Assembly (NCBI RefSeq): GCF_013369335.1
Contig: NZ_SZQJ01000004.1
Coordinates: 310,001 to 374,000, forward strand
Direction: 5' to 3'
Source of the DNA: Vibrio sp. JPW-9-11-11
GTDB taxonomy: Bacteria > Pseudomonadota > Gammaproteobacteria > Enterobacterales > Vibrionaceae
DNA length: 64,000 nt
Part shown: one piece after another, positions 28,495-37,617 of the stretch
Layout of the letters: the number at the start of each line of letters is the position of its first letter
Position numbering within the stretch: the stretch's first letter is position 1
Notes under the pieces: model-generated
Databases searched by the model: none
What the model saw: only the letters and a program-made list of their open reading frames with translations
Told to the model about the DNA's origin: nothing
Made by a program: the position numbers and the translations under genes

Positions 28495-28815
28495 ATGACG
28501 AATCAGCAACAATTAGTCGAGTTAATCGACGTTTTAGAACAACAGCTGCGTGCGCATGCATGTTGGCAAGTTTCCCCTCCAAGTGAACAAGCGCTCGCTA
28601 GCCAGCAGCCTTTTGCTGTCGATACACTCGCCCCACAAGAGTGGCTGCAGTGGATTTTTGTGCCTCGTATGCGTTTATTGCTAGAGCGCCAACAACCGTT
28701 ACCATCGGGCTTCTCAATGGTTGCCTATTTTGAAGAGAGCTGGAAGCTGCGGCCTGAGCTATCACTAATCGTTGAGACGATTCGTAAAATTGACGAGGTA
28801 TGTTGCCATGCTTGA
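28495..28815 (+). CDS. yqcC: YqcC family protein (DUF446)
   Basis: 106-aa soluble, mostly helical protein of the YqcC/DUF446 family. The typical block WQVSPPSEQALASQQPFAVDTLAPQEWLQWIFVPRMRLLLE lies in the middle. Function unknown. It overlaps truC by 8 nt, and yqcC-truC coupling is conserved in enterobacteria and vibrios, so a link to tRNA modification is possible but unproven. Confidence 0.88.
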   Translation: MTNQQQLVELIDVLEQQLRAHACWQVSPPSEQALASQQPFAVDTLAPQEWLQWIFVPRMRLLLERQQPLPSGFSMVAYFEESWKLRPELSLIVETIRKIDEVCCHA

Positions 28816-29530
28816 GATCATCTACCAAGACGATGCCTTTGTCGCCGTTAATAAGCCGGCAGGCATGTTAGTCCATCGTAGTTGGCTGGATAAACACGAA
28901 ACTCAGTTCGTGATGCAAACTTTACGTGATCAAATTGGTCAACATGTCTTTCCATTGCACCGTTTGGATAGGCCAACCTCTGGCGTGTTAATTTTTGCCT
29001 TGTCGAGTGAGGTTGCTTCGCAGGTGATGCCGATGTTTGCCAATCATGAGATGGAAAAAACTTACCATGCCATCGTGCGAGGTTGGATTGAGCTGCCGGG
29101 CACGCTCGACTATCCGCTCAAAGTTGAACTGGATAAATTTGCAGATAAACACGCCAGCCAAGAAAAAGAAGCCCAAGAGGCGGTAACGGACTATGCACCG
29201 CTTGCCAAAGTGGAGGTGCCGTATTCTACGGGCAAGTTTGCTACAACTCGCTACTGTTTGATGGAACTCAAACCACTGACTGGACGTAAACATCAATTAC
29301 GACGTCATATGGCACACTTAAGGCATCCCATCGTCGGCGATACCTCTCATGGTGATGGCAAACACAATAAACTTTACCGAGAAGTGTATGATTCGCATCG
29401 ATTGTTACTTCACGCCTCTCGCCTTGAATTTGTGCATCCGTTCAGTGGAGAAAAGGTCGTGATTAAAGCTGGAGTGGATCAAACTTGGCGACATTTGTGT
29501 AGTGAATTTGGTTGGTCAACACCTGGTTAA
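28808..29530 (+). CDS. truC: tRNA pseudouridine(65) synthase TruC
   Basis: 240-aa RluA-family pseudouridine synthase modifying U65 in tRNA-Ile and tRNA-Asp. The catalytic Asp is in FPLHRLDRPTSGVLIFALS (HRLDxxTSG, near residue 54). KPLTGRKHQLRRHMAHLRHPIVGD near 160 is the second family motif. The start at 28808 (MLEIIYQDDAFVAVNKPAGMLVH) is the family N-terminus and overlaps yqcC; a 12-residue extension lies upstream in frame. Confidence 0.95.
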   Translation: MLEIIYQDDAFVAVNKPAGMLVHRSWLDKHETQFVMQTLRDQIGQHVFPLHRLDRPTSGVLIFALSSEVASQVMPMFANHEMEKTYHAIVRGWIELPGTLDYPLKVELDKFADKHASQEKEAQEAVTDYAPLAKVEVPYSTGKFATTRYCLMELKPLTGRKHQLRRHMAHLRHPIVGDTSHGDGKHNKLYREVYDSHRLLLHASRLEFVHPFSGEKVVIKAGVDQTWRHLCSEFGWSTPG

Positions 29531-29535
29531 CTACG

Positions 29536-29560
29536 TAAAAAGCCCTCATTTGAGGGCTTC
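29536..29560. terminator. Bidirectional terminator between truC and dxs
   Basis: Stem AGCCCTCA/TGAGGGCT with A4 on the left and pyrimidines on the right. It best fits the end of dxs on the minus strand but also closes truC. Confidence 0.7.
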
Positions 29561-29577
29561 CTATTATCGCTCGTGGG

Positions 29578-31443
29578 TTACTTATCAAGATAACGACGGA
29601 TTGCGTTTTCAATGCCTTCTGCGTCGAGCTGGAGTTCTTGATGCAACTCCTGTTGAGTCCCTTGATGAATAAACTGGTCAGGTAAGCCCAAGTTTAGCAC
29701 CGGCTTGAGCAGTTTCTCTTGCATTAAATACTCGGTCACGCCCGTTCCCGCGCCACCAGCAATTGCGTTTTCCTCGATAGTGACCAGCACGTCATGCTGC
29801 TCTGCGAGTTGCTGGATTAACGTTTCATCAAGAGGTTTAACAAAACGCATATCAGCTACAGTGGCATCCAGTTGCTCTGCCGCCTCGAGCGCGTTGGCGA
29901 GAAAAGTGCCAAAGTTTAGGATCGCGACTGATTGTCCTTGGCGAACTAAACGACCCTTACCGATGTCGAGCGCGGTGAACTCTTTGTTGACTTCAACGCC
30001 AGTGCCACTGCCGCGTGGGTAGCGAACCGCACTCGGCCCATTATGTTTGTGGCCTGTGTAAAGCATTTGGCGACATTCATTTTCGTCGCTTGGTGCCATG
30101 ATTACCATGTTCGGAATACAGCGCATAAAGCTTAGATCGAACGCACCTTGGTGAGTTTGACCATCAGCCCCGACCAAACCAGCGCGGTCAATCGCAACCA
30201 TAACAGGTAAGTTCATGATAGCCACGTCGTGAATCAGTTGATCGTAGCCGCGCTGCAGGAAGGTCGAGTAAATGGCCACGATTGGGTTGTTACCAGCGAT
30301 CGCCATTCCGGCTGCTAGAGTAACCGCATGTTGTTCGGCGATTGCAACATCAAAATATTGGTCAGGATACTGTTTGGAAAACCGCACCATACCTGAGCCT
30401 TCGCGCATCGCTGGCGTAATTGCCATCAGCTTAGGATCTTGCGCCGCCATGTCACATAAGAAGTCGCCGAAGATATTGGAAAAACTTGGTTTACCGCCAC
30501 TGCTCTTAGGGAGGGAGTCATGGCTAGGATCAAATTTCGGTACGCCATGATAGCCAATTGGATCTTTCTCGGCTGGTTCGTAGCCTTTGCCCTTCTTGGT
30601 CATGATATGTAAAAACTGAGGTCCCTTGAGCTCACGCATATTCTTCAGCGTTTTAACCAGCTCGTTGACATCGTGACCATCAATCGGACCGATGTAGTTA
30701 AAGCCGAGTTCTTCAAATAGGGTGCCAGGGACCACCATACCTTTAAGATGTTCTTCCGTGCGACGGACCAACTCTTTTATCGGGGGCACACCTGAGAGAA
30801 CACGTTTGCCACCTTCGCGAATCGAGGTATAAAAATTACCAGATAACAGTTGGGCCAGATGATTGTTCAGCGCGCCGACGTTCTCAGAAATCGACATTTC
30901 ATTGTCGTTGAGGATCACCAGCATATCGGGGTGAACATCACCAGCGTGATTCATCGCTTCAAAGGCCATTCCGGCGGTAATCGCACCATCGCCAATCACG
31001 CTAACAACTTTGCGGTTGTTGGCTTCTTGAGCCGCGCTGATAGCCATACCTAAAGCGGCACTGATCGACGTTGAAGAATGTCCGACAGAAAGGGTGTCAT
31101 ATTCACTTTCTTCACGCCAAGGGAATGGATGCAGACCATCTTTTTGACGAATGGTCGGCATTTTGTCACGGCGACCCGTCAAAATCTTATGTGGGTAGGC
31201 TTGGTGGCCTACATCCCACACCAGTTGGTCAAACGGCGTATTGTAAACATAATGCAGAGCAACGGTGAGCTCAACGGTGCCTAACCCGGATGCTAGATGA
31301 CCACTAGACTGACTAACAGAGTTGAGCAGGTAGGTGCGTAATTCATCACACAGCTTCGGCAGCACTTCTTTGGGAAGGCTACGTAGCTCTTGCGGAGTAT
31401 CTGCTAGAGCCAGTGTTGGATACTTTGAAATATCAAGAGTCAT
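29578..31443 (-). CDS. dxs: 1-deoxy-D-xylulose-5-phosphate synthase
   Basis: 621-aa ThDP-dependent enzyme that condenses pyruvate and glyceraldehyde-3-P, the first step of the MEP isoprenoid pathway. ThDP and Mg binding is in [20 protein letters not shown] (GDG-x27-N, near residue 152) and [17 protein letters not shown]. The transketolase glutamate is in [18 protein letters not shown] near 370. Length matches E. coli Dxs (620). Last gene of the leftward xseB-ispA-dxs operon, as in E. coli. Confidence 0.98.
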   Translation of the reverse strand: MTLDISKYPTLALADTPQELRSLPKEVLPKLCDELRTYLLNSVSQSSGHLASGLGTVELTVALHYVYNTPFDQLVWDVGHQAYPHKILTGRRDKMPTIRQKDGLHPFPWREESEYDTLSVGHSSTSISAALGMAISAAQEANNRKVVSVIGDGAITAGMAFEAMNHAGDVHPDMLVILNDNEMSISENVGALNNHLAQLLSGNFYTSIREGGKRVLSGVPPIKELVRRTEEHLKGMVVPGTLFEELGFNYIGPIDGHDVNELVKTLKNMRELKGPQFLHIMTKKGKGYEPAEKDPIGYHGVPKFDPSHDSLPKSSGGKPSFSNIFGDFLCDMAAQDPKLMAITPAMREGSGMVRFSKQYPDQYFDVAIAEQHAVTLAAGMAIAGNNPIVAIYSTFLQRGYDQLIHDVAIMNLPVMVAIDRAGLVGADGQTHQGAFDLSFMRCIPNMVIMAPSDENECRQMLYTGHKHNGPSAVRYPRGSGTGVEVNKEFTALDIGKGRLVRQGQSVAILNFGTFLANALEAAEQLDATVADMRFVKPLDETLIQQLAEQHDVLVTIEENAIAGGAGTGVTEYLMQEKLLKPVLNLGLPDQFIHQGTQQELHQELQLDAEGIENAIRRYLDK

Positions 31444-31463
31444 AGTTTTGCGCGCTTATAATG

Positions 31464-32357
31464 TTAGTTCTTGCGCTCGATGACATATCGGGCGAACTCT
31501 TCGAGTAACTCTGTATTGTATGGGATTGCTTGCAATGCTTGAAGTGCTTCATTTAACAAAGTGTGAGCTTTGTTAATAGCACCGTCTAGGCCCAATAGGG
31601 CAGGATAGGTGCTTTTGTTTAATTCTTGGTCAGAACCTTGCGGCTTACCTAAGGTTTCTGTGTCACCGACGATATCTAAGATGTCGTCCTGGACCTGGAA
31701 TGCGAGGCCTATGGCATCGGCATATTTGTCCAACTGGGGCAGAACCTCAACGCCTTTCTTTCCAGACGCTAAAGCGCCAAGACGTACGGCGGCTTTTATC
31801 AATGCCCCTGTTTTGTTGCGATGAATCTGTTTAAGTTCCTCAAGCGTTACCTGGCGGTTTTCTGCTGCGAGATCTAACGCTTGCCCCATGCACATGCCGT
31901 TAGCGCCAGACGCGTCTGCCAGGACCTGGACCATTTTTATACGTTGATTTTCGGCTGAAGGGTTCAAGTGACCTTCTGCCAGTACAGTAAACGCGAGAGT
32001 TTGAAGGGCATCACCGGTAAGAATCGCAGTCGCTTCGTCAAACTTGATATGGCAAGTGGGCTGGCCGCGGCGCAGTTCGTCATCGTCCATCGCCGGTAAG
32101 TCGTCATGGATCAGGGAATAGGCGTGAATGCATTCGACGGCAGAGGCTGGGGTATCGAGCTCATCGAGCGTGCAACCGAGCATTTGCCCGGTAATGTAGA
32201 CTAAAAAAGGGCGAGCACGTTTTCCGCCGAGTAATAAGCCATAACGCATGGCATCGACCAGTGGCAGATTTTGATGTGGTAATGATTTTAACCACTGCTC
32301 TAATTGAGCGTTGTTTCGTTGTTGAAGAGAGGTCAGCGCCTCATGCATAACAGACAT
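31464..32357 (-). CDS. ispA: Farnesyl diphosphate synthase (geranyltranstransferase)
   Basis: 297-aa prenyltransferase elongating DMAPP and GPP with IPP to farnesyl diphosphate, precursor of undecaprenyl-P and quinone side chains. The first Asp-rich motif is HDDLPAMDDDELRRG near residue 87 and the second is FQVQDDILDIVGD near 225. GGKRARPFL near 45 is the IPP-binding block. A second ATG three codons in is an alternative start. It lies 12 nt after xseB and 20 nt before dxs. Confidence 0.97.
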   Translation of the reverse strand: MSVMHEALTSLQQRNNAQLEQWLKSLPHQNLPLVDAMRYGLLLGGKRARPFLVYITGQMLGCTLDELDTPASAVECIHAYSLIHDDLPAMDDDELRRGQPTCHIKFDEATAILTGDALQTLAFTVLAEGHLNPSAENQRIKMVQVLADASGANGMCMGQALDLAAENRQVTLEELKQIHRNKTGALIKAAVRLGALASGKKGVEVLPQLDKYADAIGLAFQVQDDILDIVGDTETLGKPQGSDQELNKSTYPALLGLDGAINKAHTLLNEALQALQAIPYNTELLEEFARYVIERKN

Positions 32358-32369
32358 AGGTTTAATCCA

Positions 32370-32612
32370 TTAATCCGTCGTAGTATCAAAGTCGCTGAGA
32401 GGGGCGTTATCATCGTTTTGCAACAGAATGCTCACGCGTTGCTCAGCGTCATTTAATTTGGCTTGACCAGCACGTGCGAGTGAAATGCCTCGCTCAAATT
32501 TTTTCAGCGCGTCATCCAGCGCTAAATCACCATTTTCGAGGTTTTCGACTATGTGATCGAGTTCTTCAATTGTCGCCTCGAAAGTCATGTTTTCTGGTTT
32601 TTTGCTCGCCAT
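32370..32612 (-). CDS. xseB: Exodeoxyribonuclease VII small subunit
   Basis: 80-aa small helical subunit of exonuclease VII, which degrades single-stranded DNA with XseA. The family core FEATIEELDHIVENLENGDLALDDALKKFERGISL spans residues about 9-44. Length equals that of E. coli (80). First gene of the xseB-ispA-dxs operon, divergent from pomA. Confidence 0.96.
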   Translation of the reverse strand: MASKKPENMTFEATIEELDHIVENLENGDLALDDALKKFERGISLARAGQAKLNDAEQRVSILLQNDDNAPLSDFDTTTD

Positions 32613-32809
32613 AGCTGTTCTACCTAGGTAAAGATGGACGAAAGTTACCTTAGCCGATAATGATGGTCAAATTTAACCGAGTAAATTTGTCAGAAAAATC
32701 GAGATAAAGCGGTCTAAACTAGTGCATGACGAGCCAATAACGAGAAAGTCTCGTTATGTGTCTTGTGCCAAACATCTATAGTTATGTGAATGTAGTATCA
32801 ATAAAATAC

Positions 32810-32835
32810 TAAAGATCTGAAGATGTTGCCGATAT
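32810..32835 (+). promoter_or_regulatory. Sigma-28 (FliA)-type promoter of pomAB
   Basis: TAAA-N14-GCCGATAT matches the flagellar sigma factor consensus (TAAA-N15-GCCGATAA), about 40 bp before the pomA start. It places the stator genes in the late flagellar class. Confidence 0.7.
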
Positions 32836-32874
32836 AATTTGATAGAAGCTTATAGATAGCATGAGGAGTGCTTT

Positions 32875-33639
32875 GTGGATTTAGCGACGCTGCTAGGACT
32901 GATTGGCGGATTGGCTTTCGTTATCATGGCGATGATACTGGGCGGAAGCATCATGATGTTTGTCGACGTAACGTCGATTCTTATCGTGGTTGGCGGCTCA
33001 ACCTTCGTGGTGCTGATGAAGTTCACAATTGGGCAGTTTTTTGGCGCCGCCAAGATCGCGGGTAAAGCCTTTATGTTCAAGTCTGATGAGCCTGAGGATC
33101 TGATTGCTAAAGTGGTCGAAATGGCCGATGCCGCCCGCAAAGGGGGCTTTCTCGCGCTAGAAGAGATGGAAATTTCTAACAGCTTTATGCAAAAAGGCAT
33201 CGATTTGCTGGTGGACGGTCATGATGCTGACGTTGTGCGCGCTGCGCTACAAAAAGATATCGCCCTGACCGACGAACGTCACGAGTTTGGTGGCGCGGTT
33301 TTTCGCGCCTTTGGTGACGTTGCTCCTGCGATGGGGATGATAGGTACGCTCGTGGGTCTTGTTGCCATGCTGTCAAACATGGATGACCCTAAGGCTATCG
33401 GTCCTGCGATGGCGGTAGCGCTTTTGACCACTTTGTATGGCGCCATCTTATCTAACATGGTGTTTTTCCCTATTGCAGACAAACTGTCGCTGCGCCGTGA
33501 GCAAGAAAAGCTCAATCGCCGTCTGATTATGGACGGTGTTTTAGCGATTCAAGACGGCCAAAACCCCCGCGTTATAGATAGCTATCTGAAGAACTACCTC
33601 AATGAAGGTAAACGCGCACTCGATGTCGACAACGAGTAA
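32875..33639 (+). CDS. pomA: Flagellar motor stator protein PomA (MotA family)
   Basis: 254-aa four-helix inner-membrane protein that, with PomB, forms the ion channel driving the polar flagellum. Helix 1 is LATLLGLIGGLAFVIMAMIL and helix 2 follows as VDVTSILIVVGGSTFVVLM. The cytoplasmic loop carries charged residues that contact FliG. Helix 3 has PAMGMIGTLVGLVAMLSNM, with the conserved prolines, and AVALLTTLYGAILSNMVF is helix 4. The GTG start has AGGAG upstream. The Vibrio context and PomA-like length point to sodium coupling (inference). Confidence 0.95.
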   Translation: MDLATLLGLIGGLAFVIMAMILGGSIMMFVDVTSILIVVGGSTFVVLMKFTIGQFFGAAKIAGKAFMFKSDEPEDLIAKVVEMADAARKGGFLALEEMEISNSFMQKGIDLLVDGHDADVVRAALQKDIALTDERHEFGGAVFRAFGDVAPAMGMIGTLVGLVAMLSNMDDPKAIGPAMAVALLTTLYGAILSNMVFFPIADKLSLRREQEKLNRRLIMDGVLAIQDGQNPRVIDSYLKNYLNEGKRALDVDNE

Positions 33640-33648
33640 GGAAGCGAA

Positions 33649-34599
33649 ATGGAAGAAGAGAACGATTGTAAATGTCCACCACCAGGGTTGCCCTTGTGGA
33701 TGGGGACGTTTGCTGACTTGATGTCTCTACTGATGTGTTTCTTTGTTCTGCTGCTCTCGTTTTCAGAGATGGATGTGCTTAAATTCAAGCAGATCGCAGG
33801 TTCGATGAAGTTCGCCTTTGGTGTGCAAAACCGGCTAGAAGTCAAAGATATCCCCAAAGGGACCAGCATTATCGCTCAGGAGTTTAGGCCAGGACGTCCT
33901 GAGCCGACACCTATCGATGTTATCATGCAGCAAACCATTGATATTACTCAGCAAACGCTTGAATTTCATGAGGGTGAATCGGATCGCGCTGGTGGCACAC
34001 AACGTGACCAAGGTAAGTTGACAGGCGGTCAATCGCCCGAGACCTCAACGCAAAACAACCAAAATTCCGAATCTGACAATCAGCAGCAACAGGCCGCTCA
34101 AATGTCGGAAGAGCTTGAAACCGTTATGGAAAGCATTAAGAAAGCTCTGGAGCGAGAGATTGAACAAGGGGCTGTAGAAGTTGAAAACCTCGGTCAACAA
34201 ATCGATATTCGTATCCGCGAGAAAGGCGCCTTTCCTGAAGGCTCGGCTTTCCTGCAGCCTAAGTTCCGTCCTTTGGTGCGACAAATCGCCGATTTGGTCA
34301 AAGACATTCCTGGGATCGTGCGTGTTTCGGGGCACACCGACAACCAAAGGTTAGACTCGCAGCTTTATCGCTCAAACTGGGACTTGTCAGCGCAACGCGC
34401 GGTGTCGGTCGCGCAAGAGATGGAAAAGGTGCGTGGCTTTAACCATGAGCGCTTACGCGTGCGTGGCATGGCCGATACAGAACCACTGGGTCCGAATGAC
34501 ACCGAAGCGCAGCGCTCGCGCAATCGACGGGTTGAGATCAGCATTATGCAAGGTGAACCATTGCTGAGCGACGAAGTGCCAGTCTTGCCATCGCCTTAA
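33649..34599 (+). CDS. pomB: Flagellar motor stator protein PomB (MotB family)
   Basis: 316-aa stator subunit with a single N-terminal transmembrane helix in LPLWMGTFADLMSLLMCFFVLLLSF (residues about 14-38). The essential ion-binding Asp is in FADLMSLLM. A plug and Gln/Asn-rich linker (about 60-155) follows. The C-terminal OmpA-like peptidoglycan-binding domain has VRVSGHTDNQRL near 225, with NWDLSAQRAVSVAQEM and SRNRRVEISI. It lies 9 nt after pomA with GGAAG upstream. Ends at a terminator. Confidence 0.95.
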   Translation: MEEENDCKCPPPGLPLWMGTFADLMSLLMCFFVLLLSFSEMDVLKFKQIAGSMKFAFGVQNRLEVKDIPKGTSIIAQEFRPGRPEPTPIDVIMQQTIDITQQTLEFHEGESDRAGGTQRDQGKLTGGQSPETSTQNNQNSESDNQQQQAAQMSEELETVMESIKKALEREIEQGAVEVENLGQQIDIRIREKGAFPEGSAFLQPKFRPLVRQIADLVKDIPGIVRVSGHTDNQRLDSQLYRSNWDLSAQRAVSVAQEMEKVRGFNHERLRVRGMADTEPLGPNDTEAQRSRNRRVEISIMQGEPLLSDEVPVLPSP

Positions 34600-34618
34600 C
34601 CTCAGTAACAATAATCCA

Positions 34619-34650
34619 TAAAAAGACGAGCTTAAACGCTCGTCTTTTTT
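34619..34650 (+). terminator. Terminator of pomAB
   Basis: Stem AGACGAGC/GCTCGTCT with loop TTAAAC, flanked by A and six T. Confidence 0.88.
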
Positions 34651-34815
34651 ATGGGCATGGCTTCATGTATAATCTTGCGCCCTTAGAGGCAGCTTAACTT
34701 CAGCGCAAGCTGCTAAGCTCACTATACCCATCAGAATAAATATCGGATCACCTATTTATCCTGGTTGGTATTAGAGTTGCGACATCTGCCAAACTGTAAA
34801 CTTGTGAAGTGAATT

Positions 34816-36264
34816 ATGAAATTTATCGTTAAGCCCCATCCAGAAATTTTTGTAAAAAGTGAGTCTGTGCGTAAGCGCTTCACAAAGATTCTTGAATGTA
34901 ATATCCGCAACATTATCAAGAGTCGCACAGAGTCTGTGGCTGTATTTAACCGTCGCGATCATATCGAAGTGACTTCAGAGTCTGATCACTATCGCCAAGA
35001 GGTGCTTGAAGTACTGACCCACACGCCAGGTATTCATCATGTTCTGGAAGTGCAGCAATCTGAGTTCACTGACTTGCACGATATTTTTGAACAAGTGCTG
35101 GAGCTTAACCGGGCTCGCCTTGAAGGCAAGACGTTCGTTGTACGTGCTAAGCGTCGCGGAAAACATGATTTTACTTCTATCGAGCTTGAGCGTTACGTTG
35201 GGGGGGGCATTAATCAGGCGATTGAGAGTGCCAGTGTAAAACTACGCAAACCCGACGAAACCGTGGCACTTGAAGTTGTGAATGAAAAACTCAATCTTGT
35301 GATCGCTCGTCACAAAGGGCTAGGTGGTTTCCCTCTGGGCACCCAAGAAGACGTACTTAGCCTAATTTCTGGTGGTTTTGATTCAGGCGTCTCAAGCTAC
35401 CTGCATATTAAGCGTGGCTCAAAGGTGCACTACTGTTTCTTTAACCTTGGTGGCCCTGCGCATGAAATTGGTGTTAAACAGGTCTCTTACTATTTGTGGA
35501 ACAAGTACGGCTCATCGGCGAAAGTTCGCTTTATCTCGGTCGATTTTGAACCTGTGGTGGCCGAGATCTTAGAGAAAGTTGACGATGGCCAGATGGGTGT
35601 GATCCTGAAGCGAATGTTTATGCGCGCAGCAGGGATGATTGCCGAAAAGTTCAAGATTGAAGCGCTTGTGACAGGAGAAGCGCTAGGTCAGGTATCAAGC
35701 CAGACATTAACTAACCTACGTCATATCGATAACGTGACAGATACCTTGATTCTTCGCCCACTCATCAACTGGGACAAAGAAGATATCATCAACTTAGCCC
35801 GTGATATCGGTACCGAAGACTTTGCCAAGACGATGCCGGAGTATTGTGGTGTTATCTCGAAAAAACCAACTGTGAAAGCAGTCAAGGCTAAACTCGAAGC
35901 GGAAGAAGAGAAGTTCGACTTCTCTATCCTTGAGCAAGTGGTTTACGATGCCCGCCTGATGGATATTCGTGATATTGCTAAAGAGACCGAACAAGCCGCA
36001 CCTGAAGTCGAACAGGTTGAAGCGGTTGAAGAGCATGCCGTGGTACTCGATATTCGCAGCGCTGAAGAAGAAGACGAGAACCCGCTTGAGATCGACGGCG
36101 TCGAAGTGAAGCATATTCCGTTTTTTAAACTCGGCACCCAATTTGGTGACCTAGATCAGTCTAAAACTTACCTGCTTTACTGTGACCGTGGCGTGATGAG
36201 CCGACTTCAGGCCCTCTACCTGCAAGAGCAAGGCTTCAACAACGTGAAAGTCTACCGCCCGTAA
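34816..36264 (+). CDS. thiI: tRNA 4-thiouridine synthase / thiazole sulfurtransferase ThiI
   Basis: 482-aa enzyme making 4-thiouridine at tRNA position 8 and supplying sulfur to thiamine thiazole. The THUMP domain covers about residues 60-165. The PP-loop [15 protein letters not shown] is near 180. The C-terminal rhodanese domain covers about 400-482, with the persulfide-forming Cys in [18 protein letters not shown]. The full enterobacterial-type length (482 aa) shows that the rhodanese domain is present, so the protein should serve both roles. Monocistronic between terminators. Confidence 0.97.
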   Translation: MKFIVKPHPEIFVKSESVRKRFTKILECNIRNIIKSRTESVAVFNRRDHIEVTSESDHYRQEVLEVLTHTPGIHHVLEVQQSEFTDLHDIFEQVLELNRARLEGKTFVVRAKRRGKHDFTSIELERYVGGGINQAIESASVKLRKPDETVALEVVNEKLNLVIARHKGLGGFPLGTQEDVLSLISGGFDSGVSSYLHIKRGSKVHYCFFNLGGPAHEIGVKQVSYYLWNKYGSSAKVRFISVDFEPVVAEILEKVDDGQMGVILKRMFMRAAGMIAEKFKIEALVTGEALGQVSSQTLTNLRHIDNVTDTLILRPLINWDKEDIINLARDIGTEDFAKTMPEYCGVISKKPTVKAVKAKLEAEEEKFDFSILEQVVYDARLMDIRDIAKETEQAAPEVEQVEAVEEHAVVLDIRSAEEEDENPLEIDGVEVKHIPFFKLGTQFGDLDQSKTYLLYCDRGVMSRLQALYLQEQGFNNVKVYRP

Positions 36265-36286
36265 GTTTGACTCATTCCGCGAATTT

Positions 36287-36323
36287 AAAAGCGCAAACCG
36301 TTGATTCGGTTTGCGCTTTTTCG
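36287..36323 (+). terminator. Terminator after thiI
   Basis: Long stem AAAGCGCAAACCG/CGGTTTGCGCTTT with loop TTGATT and T-rich tail. Confidence 0.9.
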
Positions 36324-36416
36324 TCTTCGTCGGAGCGTAGTCTGGTTGTGATATCAATAGCGAATGATGCTTTTGTCTCAAGGATAACAGTAAAGCTGGA
36401 AACATTTCGCGAACAT

Positions 36417-36443
36417 AAAAAAACACCGCCATGTAGGCGGTGC
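36417..36443 (-). terminator. Terminator of gcvB
   Basis: On the minus strand CACCGCC-TACAT-GGCGGTG is followed by seven T. It is nearly the same as the E. coli GcvB terminator as I recall it. Confidence 0.9.
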
Positions 36444-36617
36444 TAAAAAATTTGACAGACAGGTCAAAATAAATACAGGAAGTATATGTTTTGTTTCTGC
36501 ATGAAACAAAACTGGTAGAAACCTACCGAACTCGAAATACGAGTTTGCAAACACAACATCGCAAAGAGTGGTCAATTGATTCAAAACAAATCAAGCCGTT
36601 CTGACTTCTCTTTGCGG
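36417..36617 (-). ncRNA. gcvB: GcvB small regulatory RNA
   Basis: About 200-nt Hfq-dependent sRNA on the minus strand, divergent from gcvA as in E. coli. Recognised by the G/U-rich seed TTGCGATGTTGTGTTTGCAA (within 36544-36564), the conserved ACTTCCTGT (36475-36483) and GACCTGTCTGTC (36454-36465), and the terminator CACCGCC/GGCGGTG with seven T. Intervening hairpins: 17 nt at 36529-36545, 14 nt at 36514-36527 and 25 nt at 36488-36512. In enterobacteria GcvB is activated by GcvA with glycine and represses amino-acid and peptide transporter mRNAs through the seed. The 5' end is inferred from the promoter and may be off by several bases. Confidence 0.92.
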
Positions 36618-36622
36618 GATGA

Positions 36623-36651
36623 AATATAGAATTTCTCTGGTCGTCAGGCAA
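36623..36651 (-). promoter_or_regulatory. Promoter of gcvB
   Basis: On the minus strand -35 TTGCCT (36646-36651), 17-bp spacer and -10 TATATT (36623-36628). It lies in the 108-bp gap to gcvA, where GcvA would bind. Confidence 0.6.
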
Positions 36652-36708
36652 TGGACATTTTATAATGTTTCAGATAAAAAAAACTAATCCAATATGTAGA
36701 GGGCTACT

Positions 36709-37617
36709 ATGTCCAGAAGATTGCCTCCGTTAAACTCTTTAAAAGTGTTTGAAGCCGCGGCGCGTCATTTGAGCTTTACTCGTGCAGCAGAAGAACTGTT
36801 TGTTACTCAGGCGGCCGTGAGTCACCAAATCAAAGCCCTAGAAGAGTTTCTTGGTTTGAAGTTGTTCCGTCGGCGCAATCGTTCCTTACTTCTGACCGAA
36901 GAGGGACAAAGCTACTTTCTTGATATCAAAGATATCTTCTCTTCCTTAGCAGAGGCGACTGATAAAGTTCTAGAACGTAGTGAAAAAGGTGCGTTAACTA
37001 TCAGTTTACCACCTAGTTTTGCTATCCAGTGGTTGGTACCCCGTCTGGCAGATTTTAACCTGCAAGAGCCTGACATCGATGTGCGGATTAAAGCGGTCGA
37101 TATGGATGAAGGCTCGCTGACCGATGATGTTGACGTGGCTATTTATTATGGCCGTGGCAATTGGCCAGGGCTGCGCGCCGACAAACTTTATCAAGAATTT
37201 TTAATCCCACTTTGTTCACCTTCATTACTTTTGGGTAACAAACCATTAGAAACTCTAAGTGATCTAAAGCAACACACGCTGCTGCATGATACCTCACGTA
37301 AAGACTGGAAGCAGTTTGCTAAGCAAAACGGTATTGAGGGCTTGAACGTGAATCACGGTCCGATTTTTAGCCATTCGACCATGGTGCTGCAAGCCGCTGC
37401 GCACGGTCAAGGAGTGGCACTTGGCAATAATGTCTTAGCGCAACCTGAGCTGGAAGCAGGACGTTTGATCGCGCCATTTGATCAAGTTTTGCTGTCGAAA
37501 AATGCGTTTTATGTGGTGTGTCATGAGAAGCAAGCGGATATGGGCCGGATTGCGACTTTCCGCGATTGGATGCTAGCCAAGGCGCAGAGTGAACAAGAGG
37601 AATTACTGGATGAGTGA
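36709..37617 (+). CDS. gcvA: LysR-family glycine cleavage transcriptional activator GcvA
   Basis: 302-aa LysR regulator. N-terminal HTH: LNSLKVFEAAARHLSFTRAAEELFVTQAAVSHQIKALEEFLG (residues about 8-49), with the exact GcvA/AmpR-subgroup sequence features. The effector-binding domain spans about 92-295. GcvA controls gcvTHP and the divergent gcvB sRNA in response to glycine. The adjacent GcvB gene confirms the assignment over other GcvA-like paralogues. First gene of a rightward operon; its stop overlaps the next ATG by 8 nt. Confidence 0.94.
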   Translation: MSRRLPPLNSLKVFEAAARHLSFTRAAEELFVTQAAVSHQIKALEEFLGLKLFRRRNRSLLLTEEGQSYFLDIKDIFSSLAEATDKVLERSEKGALTISLPPSFAIQWLVPRLADFNLQEPDIDVRIKAVDMDEGSLTDDVDVAIYYGRGNWPGLRADKLYQEFLIPLCSPSLLLGNKPLETLSDLKQHTLLHDTSRKDWKQFAKQNGIEGLNVNHGPIFSHSTMVLQAAAHGQGVALGNNVLAQPELEAGRLIAPFDQVLLSKNAFYVVCHEKQADMGRIATFRDWMLAKAQSEQEELLDE

